Positions 32,783 through 46,304 of a stretch of 64,000 bases of DNA are shown piece by piece. Made by a program: the position numbers and the translations under genes. The notes beneath the pieces are model-generated. The model was not told the DNA's origin. It saw only the letters and a list, made by a program, of their open reading frames with translations, and ran no database searches. How positions within the stretch are numbered: position 1 is the first letter of the stretch; every line of letters begins with the position of its first letter. Source of the DNA: CBDANO01 sp965197665 (GTDB lineage Bacteria; Chloroflexota; Dehalococcoidia; Lucifugimonadales; UBA3495); the NCBI GenBank assembly GCA_965197665.1, contig CBDANO010000004.1, forward strand, positions 1 to 64,000, in the 5' to 3' direction.

Positions 32783-34351
32783 ATGGCTACTACTCAGGCA
32801 GCAAGGCAAAAGAACGACACCATCAACACGGGCCACGAGGCCGAATACTGGCGCATGGCCGACGCATTGCGGGGCAGCATGGACGCCGCCGAGTATAAGC
32901 ACGTCGTCCTCGGCCTAGTCTTTCTCAAGTACATCTCCGACGCCTTTGAGGAACGCCATGCCGAAGTGCTCGCCGAATTCGGCAAAGACGCCGCCGAAGA
33001 CCGGGACGAGTACGTCGCTGAGAACATCTTCTGGGTGCCTCCCGAGGCACGCTGGCAGTATCTCAAGAACCAGACTCGCCAGCCCAACATCGGGCGATTG
33101 GTCGACGACGCCATGGCTGCCATCGAGCGTGACAACCCGGCGCTCAAGGACGTGCTGCCCAAGGACTATGCGCGGCCCGCTCTGGACAAGACCCGTTTGG
33201 GGCAGGTAGTTGACATGGTGAGCAACATCAAGGTCGGCGGCGCCGAAGCCCGTGCCACGGACGTGCTGGGCAATGTCTACGAGTATTTCTTAGAGCAGTT
33301 CGCCCTGGCCGAGGGCAGGAAGGGTGGCGAGTTCTACACCCCGCGCTCGGTCGTGCGGCTCCTCGTGGAGATGCTGGAGCCGTACCAGGGCCGCGTGTAC
33401 GACCCGTGCTGCGGCTCCTCCGGCATGTTCGTCCAGTCGGTGGAGTTCATCCGCGCCCACGCCAGCGGCAACGGCAACGCGGGCAGAGCCAGGGGCGACA
33501 TCTCCATCTACGGCCAGGAGTCCAACTACACCACTTGGCGCATGGCCAGGATGAACCTAGCGATCCGGGGCATCGAGGGCCGCATCGAGCACGGAGACAG
33601 CTTCCGCAACGACCGTCACCCGGACCTGCGGGCCGACTACATCCTGGCCAATCCGCCCTTCAACGTCTCCGATTGGGGAGGCGAGCAGCTCAGGGATGAT
33701 AAGCGGTGGGAGCACGGCGTCCCGCCGGTGGGCAACGCCAACTTCGCCTGGGTCCAGCACTTCCTGTATCACCTGGCCCCACGAGGCATCGCGGGCTTCG
33801 TCCTTGCCAACGGCTCCATGTCGTCGAACCAGTCCGGTGAGGGTGAGATACGCAAGAATATCATCGAGGCTGGCCTCGTGGACTGCATCATCGCCCTGCC
33901 GGGCCAGCTCTTCCGCTCCACCCAGATACCCGCCTGCCTCTGGTTCCTGCGTCGGGGGCGGCAGGAAGGAGACCGTCTGGGCGAAACGCTCTTCATAGAC
34001 GCCCGCAAGCTAGGGCACATGCTCGACCGCACGCGGCGCGACCTGTCCACGGAGGACATCACCCACGTCACCGACACCTACCACGCCTGGCGCGGCAAGG
34101 ACGCTGGCGAATACGAGGACGTCCCCGGCTTCTGCAAGAGCGCGACGCTGGAGGAAGTCTGGAAACATGGTCACGTCCTCACCCCAGGCCGGTACGTCGG
34201 CGCAGCGCCGCAGGAGGACGACGGAGAGCCGTTTGAGGAGAAGATGGCCCGTCTCTCCGCCCAGTGGCGGGAGCAGCAGGCCGAGGCGCAACGGCTGGAC
34301 GCGGAGATCGAGGCGAACCTGGAGCGCTTGGGGTTCGGAGGGCATCGGTGA
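32783..34351 (+). CDS. hsdM: Type I restriction-modification methyltransferase subunit HsdM
   Basis: N6-adenine methyltransferase subunit of a type I system; with HsdS it methylates the recognition site. The HsdM N-terminal helical domain (EAEYWRMADALRGSMDAAEY KHVVLGLVFLKYISDAFEER) precedes AdoMet motif I VYDPCCGSSGMFVQS (about residue 205) and catalytic motif IV LANPPFNVSDWGG (about 290). Length is 522 residues, normal. The ATG at 32783 is preceded by TAAGGA. The stop overlaps the next gene (GTGA). Confidence 0.95.
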   Translation: MATTQAARQKNDTINTGHEAEYWRMADALRGSMDAAEYKHVVLGLVFLKYISDAFEERHAEVLAEFGKDAAEDRDEYVAENIFWVPPEARWQYLKNQTRQPNIGRLVDDAMAAIERDNPALKDVLPKDYARPALDKTRLGQVVDMVSNIKVGGAEARATDVLGNVYEYFLEQFALAEGRKGGEFYTPRSVVRLLVEMLEPYQGRVYDPCCGSSGMFVQSVEFIRAHASGNGNAGRARGDISIYGQESNYTTWRMARMNLAIRGIEGRIEHGDSFRNDRHPDLRADYILANPPFNVSDWGGEQLRDDKRWEHGVPPVGNANFAWVQHFLYHLAPRGIAGFVLANGSMSSNQSGEGEIRKNIIEAGLVDCIIALPGQLFRSTQIPACLWFLRRGRQEGDRLGETLFIDARKLGHMLDRTRRDLSTEDITHVTDTYHAWRGKDAGEYEDVPGFCKSATLEEVWKHGHVLTPGRYVGAAPQEDDGEPFEEKMARLSAQWREQQAEAQRLDAEIEANLERLGFGGHR

Positions 34352-34962
34352 CTACCATTGAATCCTTGTTCGTTACCCGATTGCAGGAGGATGGTAGCCA
34401 TTGGGCACTGACGCTTCCGATAGGTGTCAGCCGGTTCTTGGCCGATATCGAGCACCTCTTTGGGCCAAGAGATCACTCGTTCACTCTGGTTGGCATCGAA
34501 ATCGACTCGACGCCAGGCGCATGTCCACGTCTCTGGTATCCAGATAGTGGAATTGCGCCTGACGATTCCGAGCGGCGGTCTCGGCATGTCGCTATCCGTC
34601 TGACCTCAAATGCACTCACTGACTCGGTAAGGGCACGGTGGCAACTGGCGCATGAGTGCCTCCACTTGCTCGATCCTTGGAACAAGCAGGTTGACGGACA
34701 CCCCGCCAACTGGCTGGAAGAGGGACTTGCCGCGTGGTTCCAAAACAGTCGAGTACCGGAAGCGGAGTGCCATGAAGGGCAGTACGCCCTAGCAGAGGAC
34801 CTCGTTTCACCTCTAATGGATGAACTGCCATATGCTATCAAACGCATTCGCCGAGAGCGGGGCCTACGCATTAGTGAGATCACCCCGGACGTCCTACAGG
34901 ACTACTGCCTCGGCATGAGGGAAGACATCTCGGGGAAGCTATGCCAGCCTTTCGACAATTAG
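34348..34962 (+). CDS. HExxH metallopeptidase-like protein in hsd operon
   Basis: 204 residues starting at GTG 34348, which overlaps the hsdM stop by 4 bases. The centre holds RWQLAHECLHLLDPW, an HExxH zinc-binding site, followed by NWLEEGLAAWFQNSRVPEAE, where the Glu residues could supply the third ligand as in gluzincins. No signal peptide, so cytoplasmic. Family not recognised. The tight coupling with hsdM suggests it serves the defence island, for example as a protease that releases or removes a toxin; that is inference. Confidence 0.65.
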   Translation: MTTIESLFVTRLQEDGSHWALTLPIGVSRFLADIEHLFGPRDHSFTLVGIEIDSTPGACPRLWYPDSGIAPDDSERRSRHVAIRLTSNALTDSVRARWQLAHECLHLLDPWNKQVDGHPANWLEEGLAAWFQNSRVPEAECHEGQYALAEDLVSPLMDELPYAIKRIRRERGLRISEITPDVLQDYCLGMREDISGKLCQPFDN

Positions 34963-35038
34963 ATCGGATTCAACATAATGGACACGGCCAACAAAACGCA
35001 CATCAAGAGCCTGTGGTTTGGAAGATAGAGGACACCCG

Positions 35039-35444
35039 ATGAAGCTGGACTTAACACCACTGGAAGACGCCGTTGCCCAGTTGGAGGAGGCTCTGGACAT
35101 CTACAACTCCGACTTGGCCTTGGACCACCCTCGCCTCAAGAGGCATCTGAGGGCTGCGGTCATCCAGGCGTTCGAGTTCACCTACGAACTCTCCTTCAGG
35201 ATGCTGCGGCGCTATTTGGAGCTTGCCTCTGCCAATCCGGCGGAGATCGACGAGCTCGTCTTCAACGACGTAATCCGCGAAGCCTACAGGCAAGCCCTTC
35301 TCAGGTCCGAACTCCCGGAGTGGCTTGAGTTCCGCAGGAACCGTGGCACCACCAGTCACACCTACAACGAAGAGAAGGCGCAGGAGGTGTTTGAGAGCGC
35401 TCCCGACTTTCTGCAAGAGGCCCGTTATCTCCTGAATCGACTCC

Positions 35445-35470
<26 letters not shown>
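35039..35470 (+). CDS. HepT-type HEPN protein (HI0074 family)
   Basis: 143-residue HEPN four-helix protein of the HI0074 'nucleotidyltransferase substrate-binding' type. The C-terminal part has RGTTSHTY, the R-x4-H-x-Y motif: Arg and His form the RNase site and the Tyr is the residue AMPylated by the partner nucleotidyltransferase in studied HepT-MntA pairs. GAGGA precedes the ATG at 35039. The next gene, carrying the nucleotidyltransferase domain, overlaps its 3' end. Likely a toxin kept inactive by its partner. Confidence 0.88.
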
Positions 35471-37091
<1,621 letters not shown>

Positions 37092-37101
37092 GGAAATCTT
37101 G

Positions 37102-37851
37102 ATGGTTGATTTGGAAATGGCAGACTTGGAACGGCTTTGGGGGCAAGGCACGGTTCGGGCGTTCATCAGCCACATAGCTGAGGACAAGAAACTGGCGACT
37201 GATATGAAAAATGAACTCGCCAATTACGGTATAGCTTCTTTCGTAGCTCACGAGGACATTGAACCAATGGAGGAATGGGAAACAGAGATTAAGCGAGCGC
37301 TTCTTAGTATGGACCTATTGATTGCATTGCTTACCGAGAAATTCAGTGACAGCAAGTGGACTGATCAGGAAATCGGGGCAGCCTTTGGGCGTGGGATACC
37401 AGTTATACCGATCCGCATTGGAAAGGACCCATATGGACTCATAGGCAGATACCAAGCCATCTCTGTGTCTGGCGTTAACGGCATACAAGTTGGCAAGGGC
37501 ATTGTAGAATTCCTCTTCAAGTATCAAGGAAATGACGACAGGTTGAGAGAACTTGGCAAGGATATTTATATCGAAGCTATGAGGCAAGCAGATAGTTTCT
37601 CTCAAGCAAACTATCTCGCTCAATTCCTGTCTAGATTCGACACACTATCCACCACGCAGGCGAATTTGTTCATGGAATCATTTAATGGGAATCCCCAAGT
37701 CTATCGCGCATTTGAGTTTCACCCAATCGCTGCCGGAGAATTGAGTCGTTTGACTGGCGATGAATACGCGCTTAGGCGGGATAAGTTTGACCAAAGCACC
37801 CGGTGGCTTGAGCGAGCGACCGTGGTGGATTTAGATAAACTGCCCTTTTGA
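37102..37851 (+). CDS. TIR-domain protein (probable NADase effector)
   Basis: 249 residues, starting 10 bases after the hsdS stop with AGGAAA upstream. The N-terminal TIR domain (residues about 18-125) reads VRAFISHIAEDKKLATDMKN, DLLIALLTEKFSDSKWTDQE and GRGIPVIPIRIG; Glu90 in the WTDQE segment matches the catalytic Glu of TIR NADases. The C-terminal half is helical and unrecognised, possibly a sensor or oligomerisation part. TIR effectors in bacterial immunity deplete NAD or make signalling nucleotides; which applies here is unknown. Confidence 0.85.
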   Translation: MVDLEMADLERLWGQGTVRAFISHIAEDKKLATDMKNELANYGIASFVAHEDIEPMEEWETEIKRALLSMDLLIALLTEKFSDSKWTDQEIGAAFGRGIPVIPIRIGKDPYGLIGRYQAISVSGVNGIQVGKGIVEFLFKYQGNDDRLRELGKDIYIEAMRQADSFSQANYLAQFLSRFDTLSTTQANLFMESFNGNPQVYRAFEFHPIAAGELSRLTGDEYALRRDKFDQSTRWLERATVVDLDKLPF

Positions 37852-37942
37852 CTATGTGGAAACACCATTCTAGGACAGTTAGAGATGTGGCTGAAGGGGA
37901 GACGCGCTTGAATTAGGGATTCCACTTGAATGTGAGGCAATT

Positions 37943-38332
37943 ATGGCTACCAAGAGCGTATTCATCAGCTTTGACTACGACAACGACAAGGACCTGAGGG
38001 GCGATTTAGTCGCCCAAGCTGAGAGGTCAGATTCGCCATTCAGCATAAAGGATGAGTCTGTGTACGGACGAATCAATGAAAAATGGCGAGATGAGGTGCG
38101 GTCTCGGATACGCAGGTGCGATCTCGTCATTGTTATCTGCGGCCACCGTACGCACAAGGCCAGCGGAGTAGCAGGCGAGGTTGCTATTACTCGGGAAGAG
38201 AAGAAACCGTACTTCTTGTTGAAGGGCCGCAGGCAAGGGCAATGTTCTCGGCCAAACACAGCGCCCAAGAAGAAGGTGATGCATCCTTGGACTTGGCCTA
38301 CCCTGAAAGAACTCATCGCTCGTCCGAGGTAG
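37943..38332 (+). CDS. TIR-like protein of the MTH538/ThsB type (DUF1863-like)
   Basis: 129 residues. KSVFISFDYDNDKDLRGDLV opens a flavodoxin-like TIR fold, with DLVIVICGHRTHKASGVAGE (conserved Glu about residue 79) and the C-terminus VMHPWTWPTLKELI, a pattern of DUF1863-type TIR-like proteins such as ThsB of Thoeris, which synthesise cyclic ADP-ribose-like signals. The next gene, a small membrane protein, starts 2 bases after its stop. It lies 91 bases after the first TIR gene. Signalling is inferred from family. Confidence 0.8.
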   Translation: MATKSVFISFDYDNDKDLRGDLVAQAERSDSPFSIKDESVYGRINEKWRDEVRSRIRRCDLVIVICGHRTHKASGVAGEVAITREEKKPYFLLKGRRQGQCSRPNTAPKKKVMHPWTWPTLKELIARPR

Positions 38333-38334
38333 GT

Positions 38335-38843
38335 ATGGATGCCCAGAACTGCGAATCATTGATTCCTAAGACCGAAGAGTCCTACGGCGAGTCGTTCAAG
38401 TCAGACCTGCTTGAGCAGTACAAGCTCTACGTGCAGTCTGCTGAGAACGTCAGCACGCGCCGCGTCAACTCAAACCGCTACCTGCTGACTATTAACGCCG
38501 CGTTGGTTGCGCTGTACGGCCTACAGTCTGCAAACTTTGGCCAGGGCTACTGGACGCTGCTTATTCCCGTTATAGGCATTCCCGTATCCTTGCTCTGGTA
38601 TCTGATCATAAAGTCACACGCTGACCTGAATCGCATCAAGTTCGATGTGATTCACGAGTTCGAGCAGCATCTGCCAGCGGCGATGTACAGGCATGAGTGG
38701 CGATTGGCTGAGGAGGGACAAGGCACGGCGTATCGTGCTGTGACGAAGATCGAACGGTGGATACCTATTCTCTTTGCTGGGCTTCATGTGGGGCTGACGG
38801 TTATGGTTATCCTAGCAATCGTTGGCGTCGTGGACTGGACGAA

Positions 38844-38847
<4 letters not shown>
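38335..38847 (+). CDS. Small membrane protein, likely effector partner of the TIR-like protein
   Basis: 170 residues with three hydrophobic segments: about 50-66 (RYLLTINAALVALYGL), 75-95 (WTLLIPVIGIPVSLLWYLII) and 142-165 (WIPILFAGLHVGLTVMVILA). Between them lies KSHADLNRIKFDVIHEFEQH LPAAMYRHEW, a polar cytoplasmic stretch. It starts 2 bases after the TIR-like gene and overlaps hsdR by ATGA. It resembles the SLATT/2TM-type membrane effectors that accompany nucleotide-signalling proteins; assignment to a named family is not certain. Confidence 0.7.
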
Positions 38848-41987
<3,140 letters not shown>

Positions 41988-42051
41988 GACATGACGGTAC
42001 TCCCCCGCAGGCGACCCCAGGCGTACCTGAGCGTGAATTACTATAAGAAGC

Positions 42052-43194
42052 GTGTCGATGACATTTGACTTGAGCCTCCTAGAGAATCTGCTCCACCAGG
42101 AGGAAGGACCCGCTCTGGATTTCAAAGAGGAACAGTACCTCTTTGAAAGCGCCGATGTAGGGTCCAAGGCAGAATTGCTGAAAGACATCTTGGCACTGGC
42201 TAATTCGTGGCGACTAACGACCGCGTACATATTGATAGGAGTGAGAGAAGTCAAAGGGGGACGCAGCGAAATCATCGGAGTAGAAAGCCATCTGGACGAT
42301 GCCAACCTCCATCAATTCGTCAATGGGAAGACCCAGAGACCTATAGAATTCTCGTACCTCCCGTTCCGTACAGGTGATGGCGAAATTGGCGTGATACAGA
42401 TTCCTCTGCAAGAACGGCCAGTACACCTCAAGAGGCGGTTTGGCGGCATAGACCAGAACGAGGTATTGATAAGGGATGGTAGTTCTACTAGGGTTGCCAG
42501 CCCGGACGAGATCGCAAGGATGGGCGCGGAAAGAGCATTCAGTGGCACACCACAGTTCATTCTAGAGTGGGCTGACGTTGATCTGCACAAGATTCTTCAT
42601 TCGCCACACACCGTGCACTCGTTAGTCCTTGATCCGATGCTCCCGAGGGGCACATTTGTACGACGGCGTTCCTATGGACTTGGCATTGATCCCTTCGCCA
42701 ATCGGTCCTACTCCAAGGAATTGATAGTTTACACGGCGGAACGGAACTTCTTGACCCCTTTGGGCTTCCGGCTTCATAACAAGAGCGGCACCGTTGGTAA
42801 GCGGATTCGCTTCACAGGGCATGTGACCAAGTTCGACGGGCTCGTTCTGCGAGAGTGGATTAACGACGTACCCTCTCCCAATTCCAACCTCTTTTCCCCA
42901 CGACTACCGGAAATTGAGTTACGTGGCGATGACAACCCGAGTTTGTCTGTAGTGGACTTCGACGAATATTGGGAGGTTGTTATCGACTTCGGAGACGTAC
43001 GCCCGCAAGACGAAGTCTGGACAGACAGTTGTTTATTTGTTGGCTCAACCGTTCCAGGCGTCGTACTCTTGCAAGGAGCGCTTAGAGGGGACAATCTGCC
43101 TGACCCGATAAAGTGTGACCTGGAGGTTCAAGTAGGTGTCGAGTGTAGACCAATGGTGATTGACGATGTGACTCCTTACTTGGGCGAAGAATGA
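42052..43194 (+). CDS. Schlafen/AlbA_2-domain protein
   Basis: About 380 residues, 64 bases after hsdR. The N-terminal AlbA_2 (divergent AAA-4/Schlafen-type) domain reads EGPALDFKEEQYLFESADVG, SKAELLKDILALANSWR and AYILIGVREV..G, with E and DFK typical. Schlafen-like domains often act as RNases or nucleic-acid binders in defence. The C-terminal 200 residues are unrecognised. Start GTG 42052 or ATG 42058 (MTFDLSLLEN). Probably part of the island, perhaps on the same transcript. Confidence 0.8.
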   Translation: MSMTFDLSLLENLLHQEEGPALDFKEEQYLFESADVGSKAELLKDILALANSWRLTTAYILIGVREVKGGRSEIIGVESHLDDANLHQFVNGKTQRPIEFSYLPFRTGDGEIGVIQIPLQERPVHLKRRFGGIDQNEVLIRDGSSTRVASPDEIARMGAERAFSGTPQFILEWADVDLHKILHSPHTVHSLVLDPMLPRGTFVRRRSYGLGIDPFANRSYSKELIVYTAERNFLTPLGFRLHNKSGTVGKRIRFTGHVTKFDGLVLREWINDVPSPNSNLFSPRLPEIELRGDDNPSLSVVDFDEYWEVVIDFGDVRPQDEVWTDSCLFVGSTVPGVVLLQGALRGDNLPDPIKCDLEVQVGVECRPMVIDDVTPYLGEE

Positions 43195-43342
43195 TTTCAA
43201 GACTCCGAGCGTTTCCGTGGAATCTTCGAACTTATCGAGGTGATGCTGGACTCTGGGCGCCGACGATTCAGCCGCTGAATTTGGTGGAGCTCCGCTTGGT
43301 GAAGCGTGACGCCTCGGTGGCTCGCCTGTCTGAGATGACGAC

Positions 43343-43774
43343 GTGATCAATCTTGGCGACGACGTAACCATATTCCATTTGTGGACTGTGGCTGCTGTTG
43401 TGCTCGGCTTTCAGATGGCGGCCTTAGCTTGGCGAATGAATCGTGAGCTCTACGCCGAAAATAGGCGAGCGCGGACCTGGATTCCATGGGCGGACCGTAT
43501 GATTTACGTCTCTATGGTCATACTTATCGGAGGTGTTTTCATCGCGCCACTCGTCGGAGACGTTTCCCTGCGCTGGGCGGTATGGCTCTTTGGATTGGCC
43601 CTCGTTATCTTCGCTGCGACTCCTCCTGTGATCGCCGGGCACTACAACTTGTTCCGGTATGACCCGGATCGTATTGGTAGACCTCCGACAACTACTCAAG
43701 AGAAATGGGCCTTGGGGGTTGTGTCGGTGGCTATCGGGGCTTACTTTGTCATTGGCCTAGTATTGCTCCTCTGA
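43343..43774 (+). CDS. Four-helix membrane protein of unknown function
   Basis: 143 residues from GTG 43343. Hydrophobic segments at about 10-28 (IFHLWTVAAVVLGFQMAALA), 55-73 (MIYVSMVILIGGVFIAPLV), 80-100 (WAVWLFGLALVIFAATPPV) and 124-143 (ALGVVSVAIGAYFVIGLVLL). No motif is recognised. Same direction as the island and 149 bases after the AlbA_2 gene, so it may be its last member. Confidence 0.6.
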   Translation: MINLGDDVTIFHLWTVAAVVLGFQMAALAWRMNRELYAENRRARTWIPWADRMIYVSMVILIGGVFIAPLVGDVSLRWAVWLFGLALVIFAATPPVIAGHYNLFRYDPDRIGRPPTTTQEKWALGVVSVAIGAYFVIGLVLLL

Positions 43775-44142
43775 TGCCTCCCAATCAACCGAGGCATAAT
43801 GCGGGTGGCCGGGTCTTAGACCTGCCCCGTCAAAGCCGATCGAGAAGAGATGGCCATAAGGTGAGGATGCACAACGTGCACGTGACTATCTGATCTCTAT
43901 CGAGTCGTCAGTATACCCCCCACGGCCACTTGATGCTCAGCGACTGCGACAGCGCCTCTGCATGGACTAGAACGCCCACCTGGCGTGTGAAGCCGCTTGG
44001 ATTGACCGACAGATGAGACCCGCCTCACCCATGCCGGAGGCTTGGCTGCGCAAACGAAAGGCCCCCGCTCTGGAGAACAGAAACCTCGTTTCCGTGGGAT
44101 GGGAAGCTGGCTCAGCCTACAGGTCCAACACGAGGGTCAATG
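43775..44142. other. 368-bp stretch with no gene seen
   Basis: Spacer between the defence island and the second MITE copy. Small frames exist but have no recognisable content. No promoter or clear terminator hairpin found. Confidence 0.4.
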
Positions 44143-44305
44143 TGAAAGTTCTTGATTTTGTCAAGCGTGGTGGGCCGTGTAAGACTGAATAACGAGCTTT
44201 TCGCTGGGAGGTCCTGATATAGGGGGTCGGTCAGAGGTTCCCGATATCTCCCTACGAGCCTCTCGCCTCTTTGGGTTGGAGGCTCGTTTCACGCTCTGGA
44301 CTGAG
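44143..44305 (+). mobile_element. MITE copy, partial (family of 22521-22787)
   Basis: Begins GTGAAAGTTCTTGATTTTGT and stays alignable with 22521 onward through the GTCGGTCAG segment and the hairpin. Here the stem is GAGCCTC...GAGGCTC instead of AGCCTCC...GGAGGCT: the bases changed but pairing was kept. The right inverted end is not evident. Confidence 0.6.
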
Positions 44306-44491
44306 GGACACCGCTTCCGGCCCTAGCCGACATTATCATCTCCTCGCGCCTCTGGAAGCAAGCGGAACGCGATTCTCCATACGTTCCGAACCCTGGGCAT
44401 GTGCCTGTCAGGCCCACAGGTGACGTATTTCTGCCACATTTCACCTCTATCGTGAGCAGTGTCATAGATACCTCACGAAGGAAGGGAAAGG

Positions 44492-45112
44492 ATGATGGTC
44501 AAGAAACTGATGACGAGAGCGTTCCTGATTGGGCCGGTCCTGGCGACCATGCTCGGTGTGGGGATACTGATCAGCTGTACGAGCGACAACGGAGCGGGAG
44601 AAGGCCGCGATTCCGGCGGCGCAACGGCAGGCCAAGAGGTCTCCGAGAGGGGCGGCGGTGAGTCGGGCGGTGAGCATGGCGCCGCGGGAGAGGGCACCGA
44701 GGGCGGCGGTGCTGAAGAAGCCGGCGGCGAAGAGGGCAGTGAGGCCACACTGGCGCCGGATGAGACCTTCGACATGGTCCGGAGCGGCGCACGGCTGATC
44801 CTGAGCTATGACGCTTCCAGCAACTCCTTCACGGGCACCGTGGAGAACACGACCAACAACGTCCTGACACGGGTCAGGATCGAGGTACACCTCTCGAACG
44901 GAACGGAGCTCGGCCCGACGACTCCGATAGACCTGGCGCCAGACGAAATGGCGACAGTCACCCTGCCTTCGACGCAGTCAGCGTTCACTGGATGGATAGC
45001 CCATGCCGAGGTTGGCAGCGGGGGCGAAGGAAGCAGCGGGGAGTCCGGTGGCGAGGGTGGAGGAACAGGTGCTGAGGGCGGGTGGCTTCAGCAGAATGGC
45101 AGACCGCTGTAG
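44492..45112 (+). CDS. Lipoprotein with Gly/Glu-rich linker and FxLYD-like domain
   Basis: 206 residues. Signal peptide KKLMTRAFLIGPVLATMLGV GILIS ends at lipobox Cys (SCTSDNG). A low-complexity Gly/Glu/Ser linker (residues about 35-90) leads to a beta domain LILSYDASSNSFTGTVENTT NNVLTRVRIEVHLSNG, then LGPTTPIDLAPDEMATVTLP, the FxLYD-like pattern of small surface lipoproteins. Another Gly/Ser-rich tail follows. The ATG at 44492 (or 44495) has GGAAGGG upstream. Its 3' end overlaps the convergent LRR gene by 25 bases. Confidence 0.75.
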   Translation: MMVKKLMTRAFLIGPVLATMLGVGILISCTSDNGAGEGRDSGGATAGQEVSERGGGESGGEHGAAGEGTEGGGAEEAGGEEGSEATLAPDETFDMVRSGARLILSYDASSNSFTGTVENTTNNVLTRVRIEVHLSNGTELGPTTPIDLAPDEMATVTLPSTQSAFTGWIAHAEVGSGGEGSSGESGGEGGGTGAEGGWLQQNGRPL

Positions 45113-46137
45113 TAGTCGTCGTCGCTATTCAGTACCCCTCGCAACCCTCCTGGTATGCACCCGGTCAACTGGCTAAAATCTAAGCCCAGAACTTCCAGGT
45201 TCGAGAGTCTGCCCAGCTCGGGCGGTATCTCCCCACCCAAGTCGTTACCATATAGCTCCAGACGCTTCAGGCTGGAGAGGCCGCCCAGCTCGAGCGGTAT
45301 CTCCCCACTCAAGTCGTTACCATATAGCTCCAGAATTTCCAGGTTGGAGAGGCTGCCCAGCTCGGGCGGTATCTCCCCACTCAAGTTGTTACCGCCTAGC
45401 CTCAGACGTTTCAGGCTGGAGAGGCTGCCCAACTCGGACGGTATCTCCCCAGTCAACTGGTTACCATCTAAGTGCAGAAATTCCAGGGTGGAGAGGCTGC
45501 CCAGCTCGGACGGTATCTCACCACTGAACTGGTTGTCCTCAAGACGCACACTGCCTAGTCTGGGAAGGCTGCCCAACTCAGGCGGTATCTCGCCGCTTAA
45601 CTGATTGCCGTGGAGTTCCAGGGCTGCCAGGTAATTGAGGTTGGCAAGTTCCACTGGAATTTCCCCGCTCACCTGGTTATCCTTGGTTCCCAGTATTATC
45701 AGGTAAGTAAGGCTGCCCAGTTCGGACGGCAGCTCCCCGCTCAGCTGGTTGTCGGTAAGGCGCACATTAAAAACACGCCCGTCGCTGTTAGTGTGGACCC
45801 CGTGCCATTCTGCAAGGGGAGCCTCGCTCAGCCAGTTTGTGTTGTTCGTCCAGTTGTCCCCGTCCATAGCATTATAGAACGCAACCAGGACTTCCCTATC
45901 CGTGGCAACGGATCCCTGGGGAGGCCCAGACTCGCTCTCGGCCCCCTCAGTTGCCGGCGCAGCGACGGTCCCGGACGTGGACGAGGTCGAAGGCGCGTCG
46001 GAGCCGCAGGCCGCGAGCGCCACCGTAAGGGCCAGCGCAGGGACAACGCTCAACAGGGTTATGTATCTTGTCGTGCGTGTGCTGGTCGTTTTCTTTCCCT
46101 CCCGGTCTTGACCGGCACCATATATCCATAGATTCAT
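45088..46137 (-). CDS. Leucine-rich-repeat lipoprotein 1
   Basis: 349 residues. Signal peptide TLLSVVPALALTVALAAC gives a lipoprotein. After a Thr/Ser/Ala linker and the conserved cap (ALVAFYNAMDGDNWTNNTNW LSEAPLAEWHGV) come about eight 24-residue plant-type LRRs of form LxxLxLxxNxLSGEIPxELGS, such as NLEILELYGNDLSGEIPLEL. The protein is surface-anchored; plant-type LRRs usually mediate protein binding. No start nearer the signal peptide exists, so the ATG at 46137 is used with low certainty. Paralogous to the next gene. Confidence 0.85.
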   Translation of the reverse strand: MNLWIYGAGQDREGKKTTSTRTTRYITLLSVVPALALTVALAACGSDAPSTSSTSGTVAAPATEGAESESGPPQGSVATDREVLVAFYNAMDGDNWTNNTNWLSEAPLAEWHGVHTNSDGRVFNVRLTDNQLSGELPSELGSLTYLIILGTKDNQVSGEIPVELANLNYLAALELHGNQLSGEIPPELGSLPRLGSVRLEDNQFSGEIPSELGSLSTLEFLHLDGNQLTGEIPSELGSLSSLKRLRLGGNNLSGEIPPELGSLSNLEILELYGNDLSGEIPLELGGLSSLKRLELYGNDLGGEIPPELGRLSNLEVLGLDFSQLTGCIPGGLRGVLNSDDDYYSGLPFC

Positions 46138-46304
46138 ACGTATCGTATAGCGGAGTCGCTATGGGTGTCAATGCTGAGACACCCGTTTCGCCCCGTTTCG
46201 CCACTCCCAAATATGTGTTGGTATGTCGGCTTCCGCGGGGATGAGCGGGCGCCCGATGTGCCATAGCCAACACGCGCTCGGAGCGCCTTCCGGACGATAT
46301 GCTG

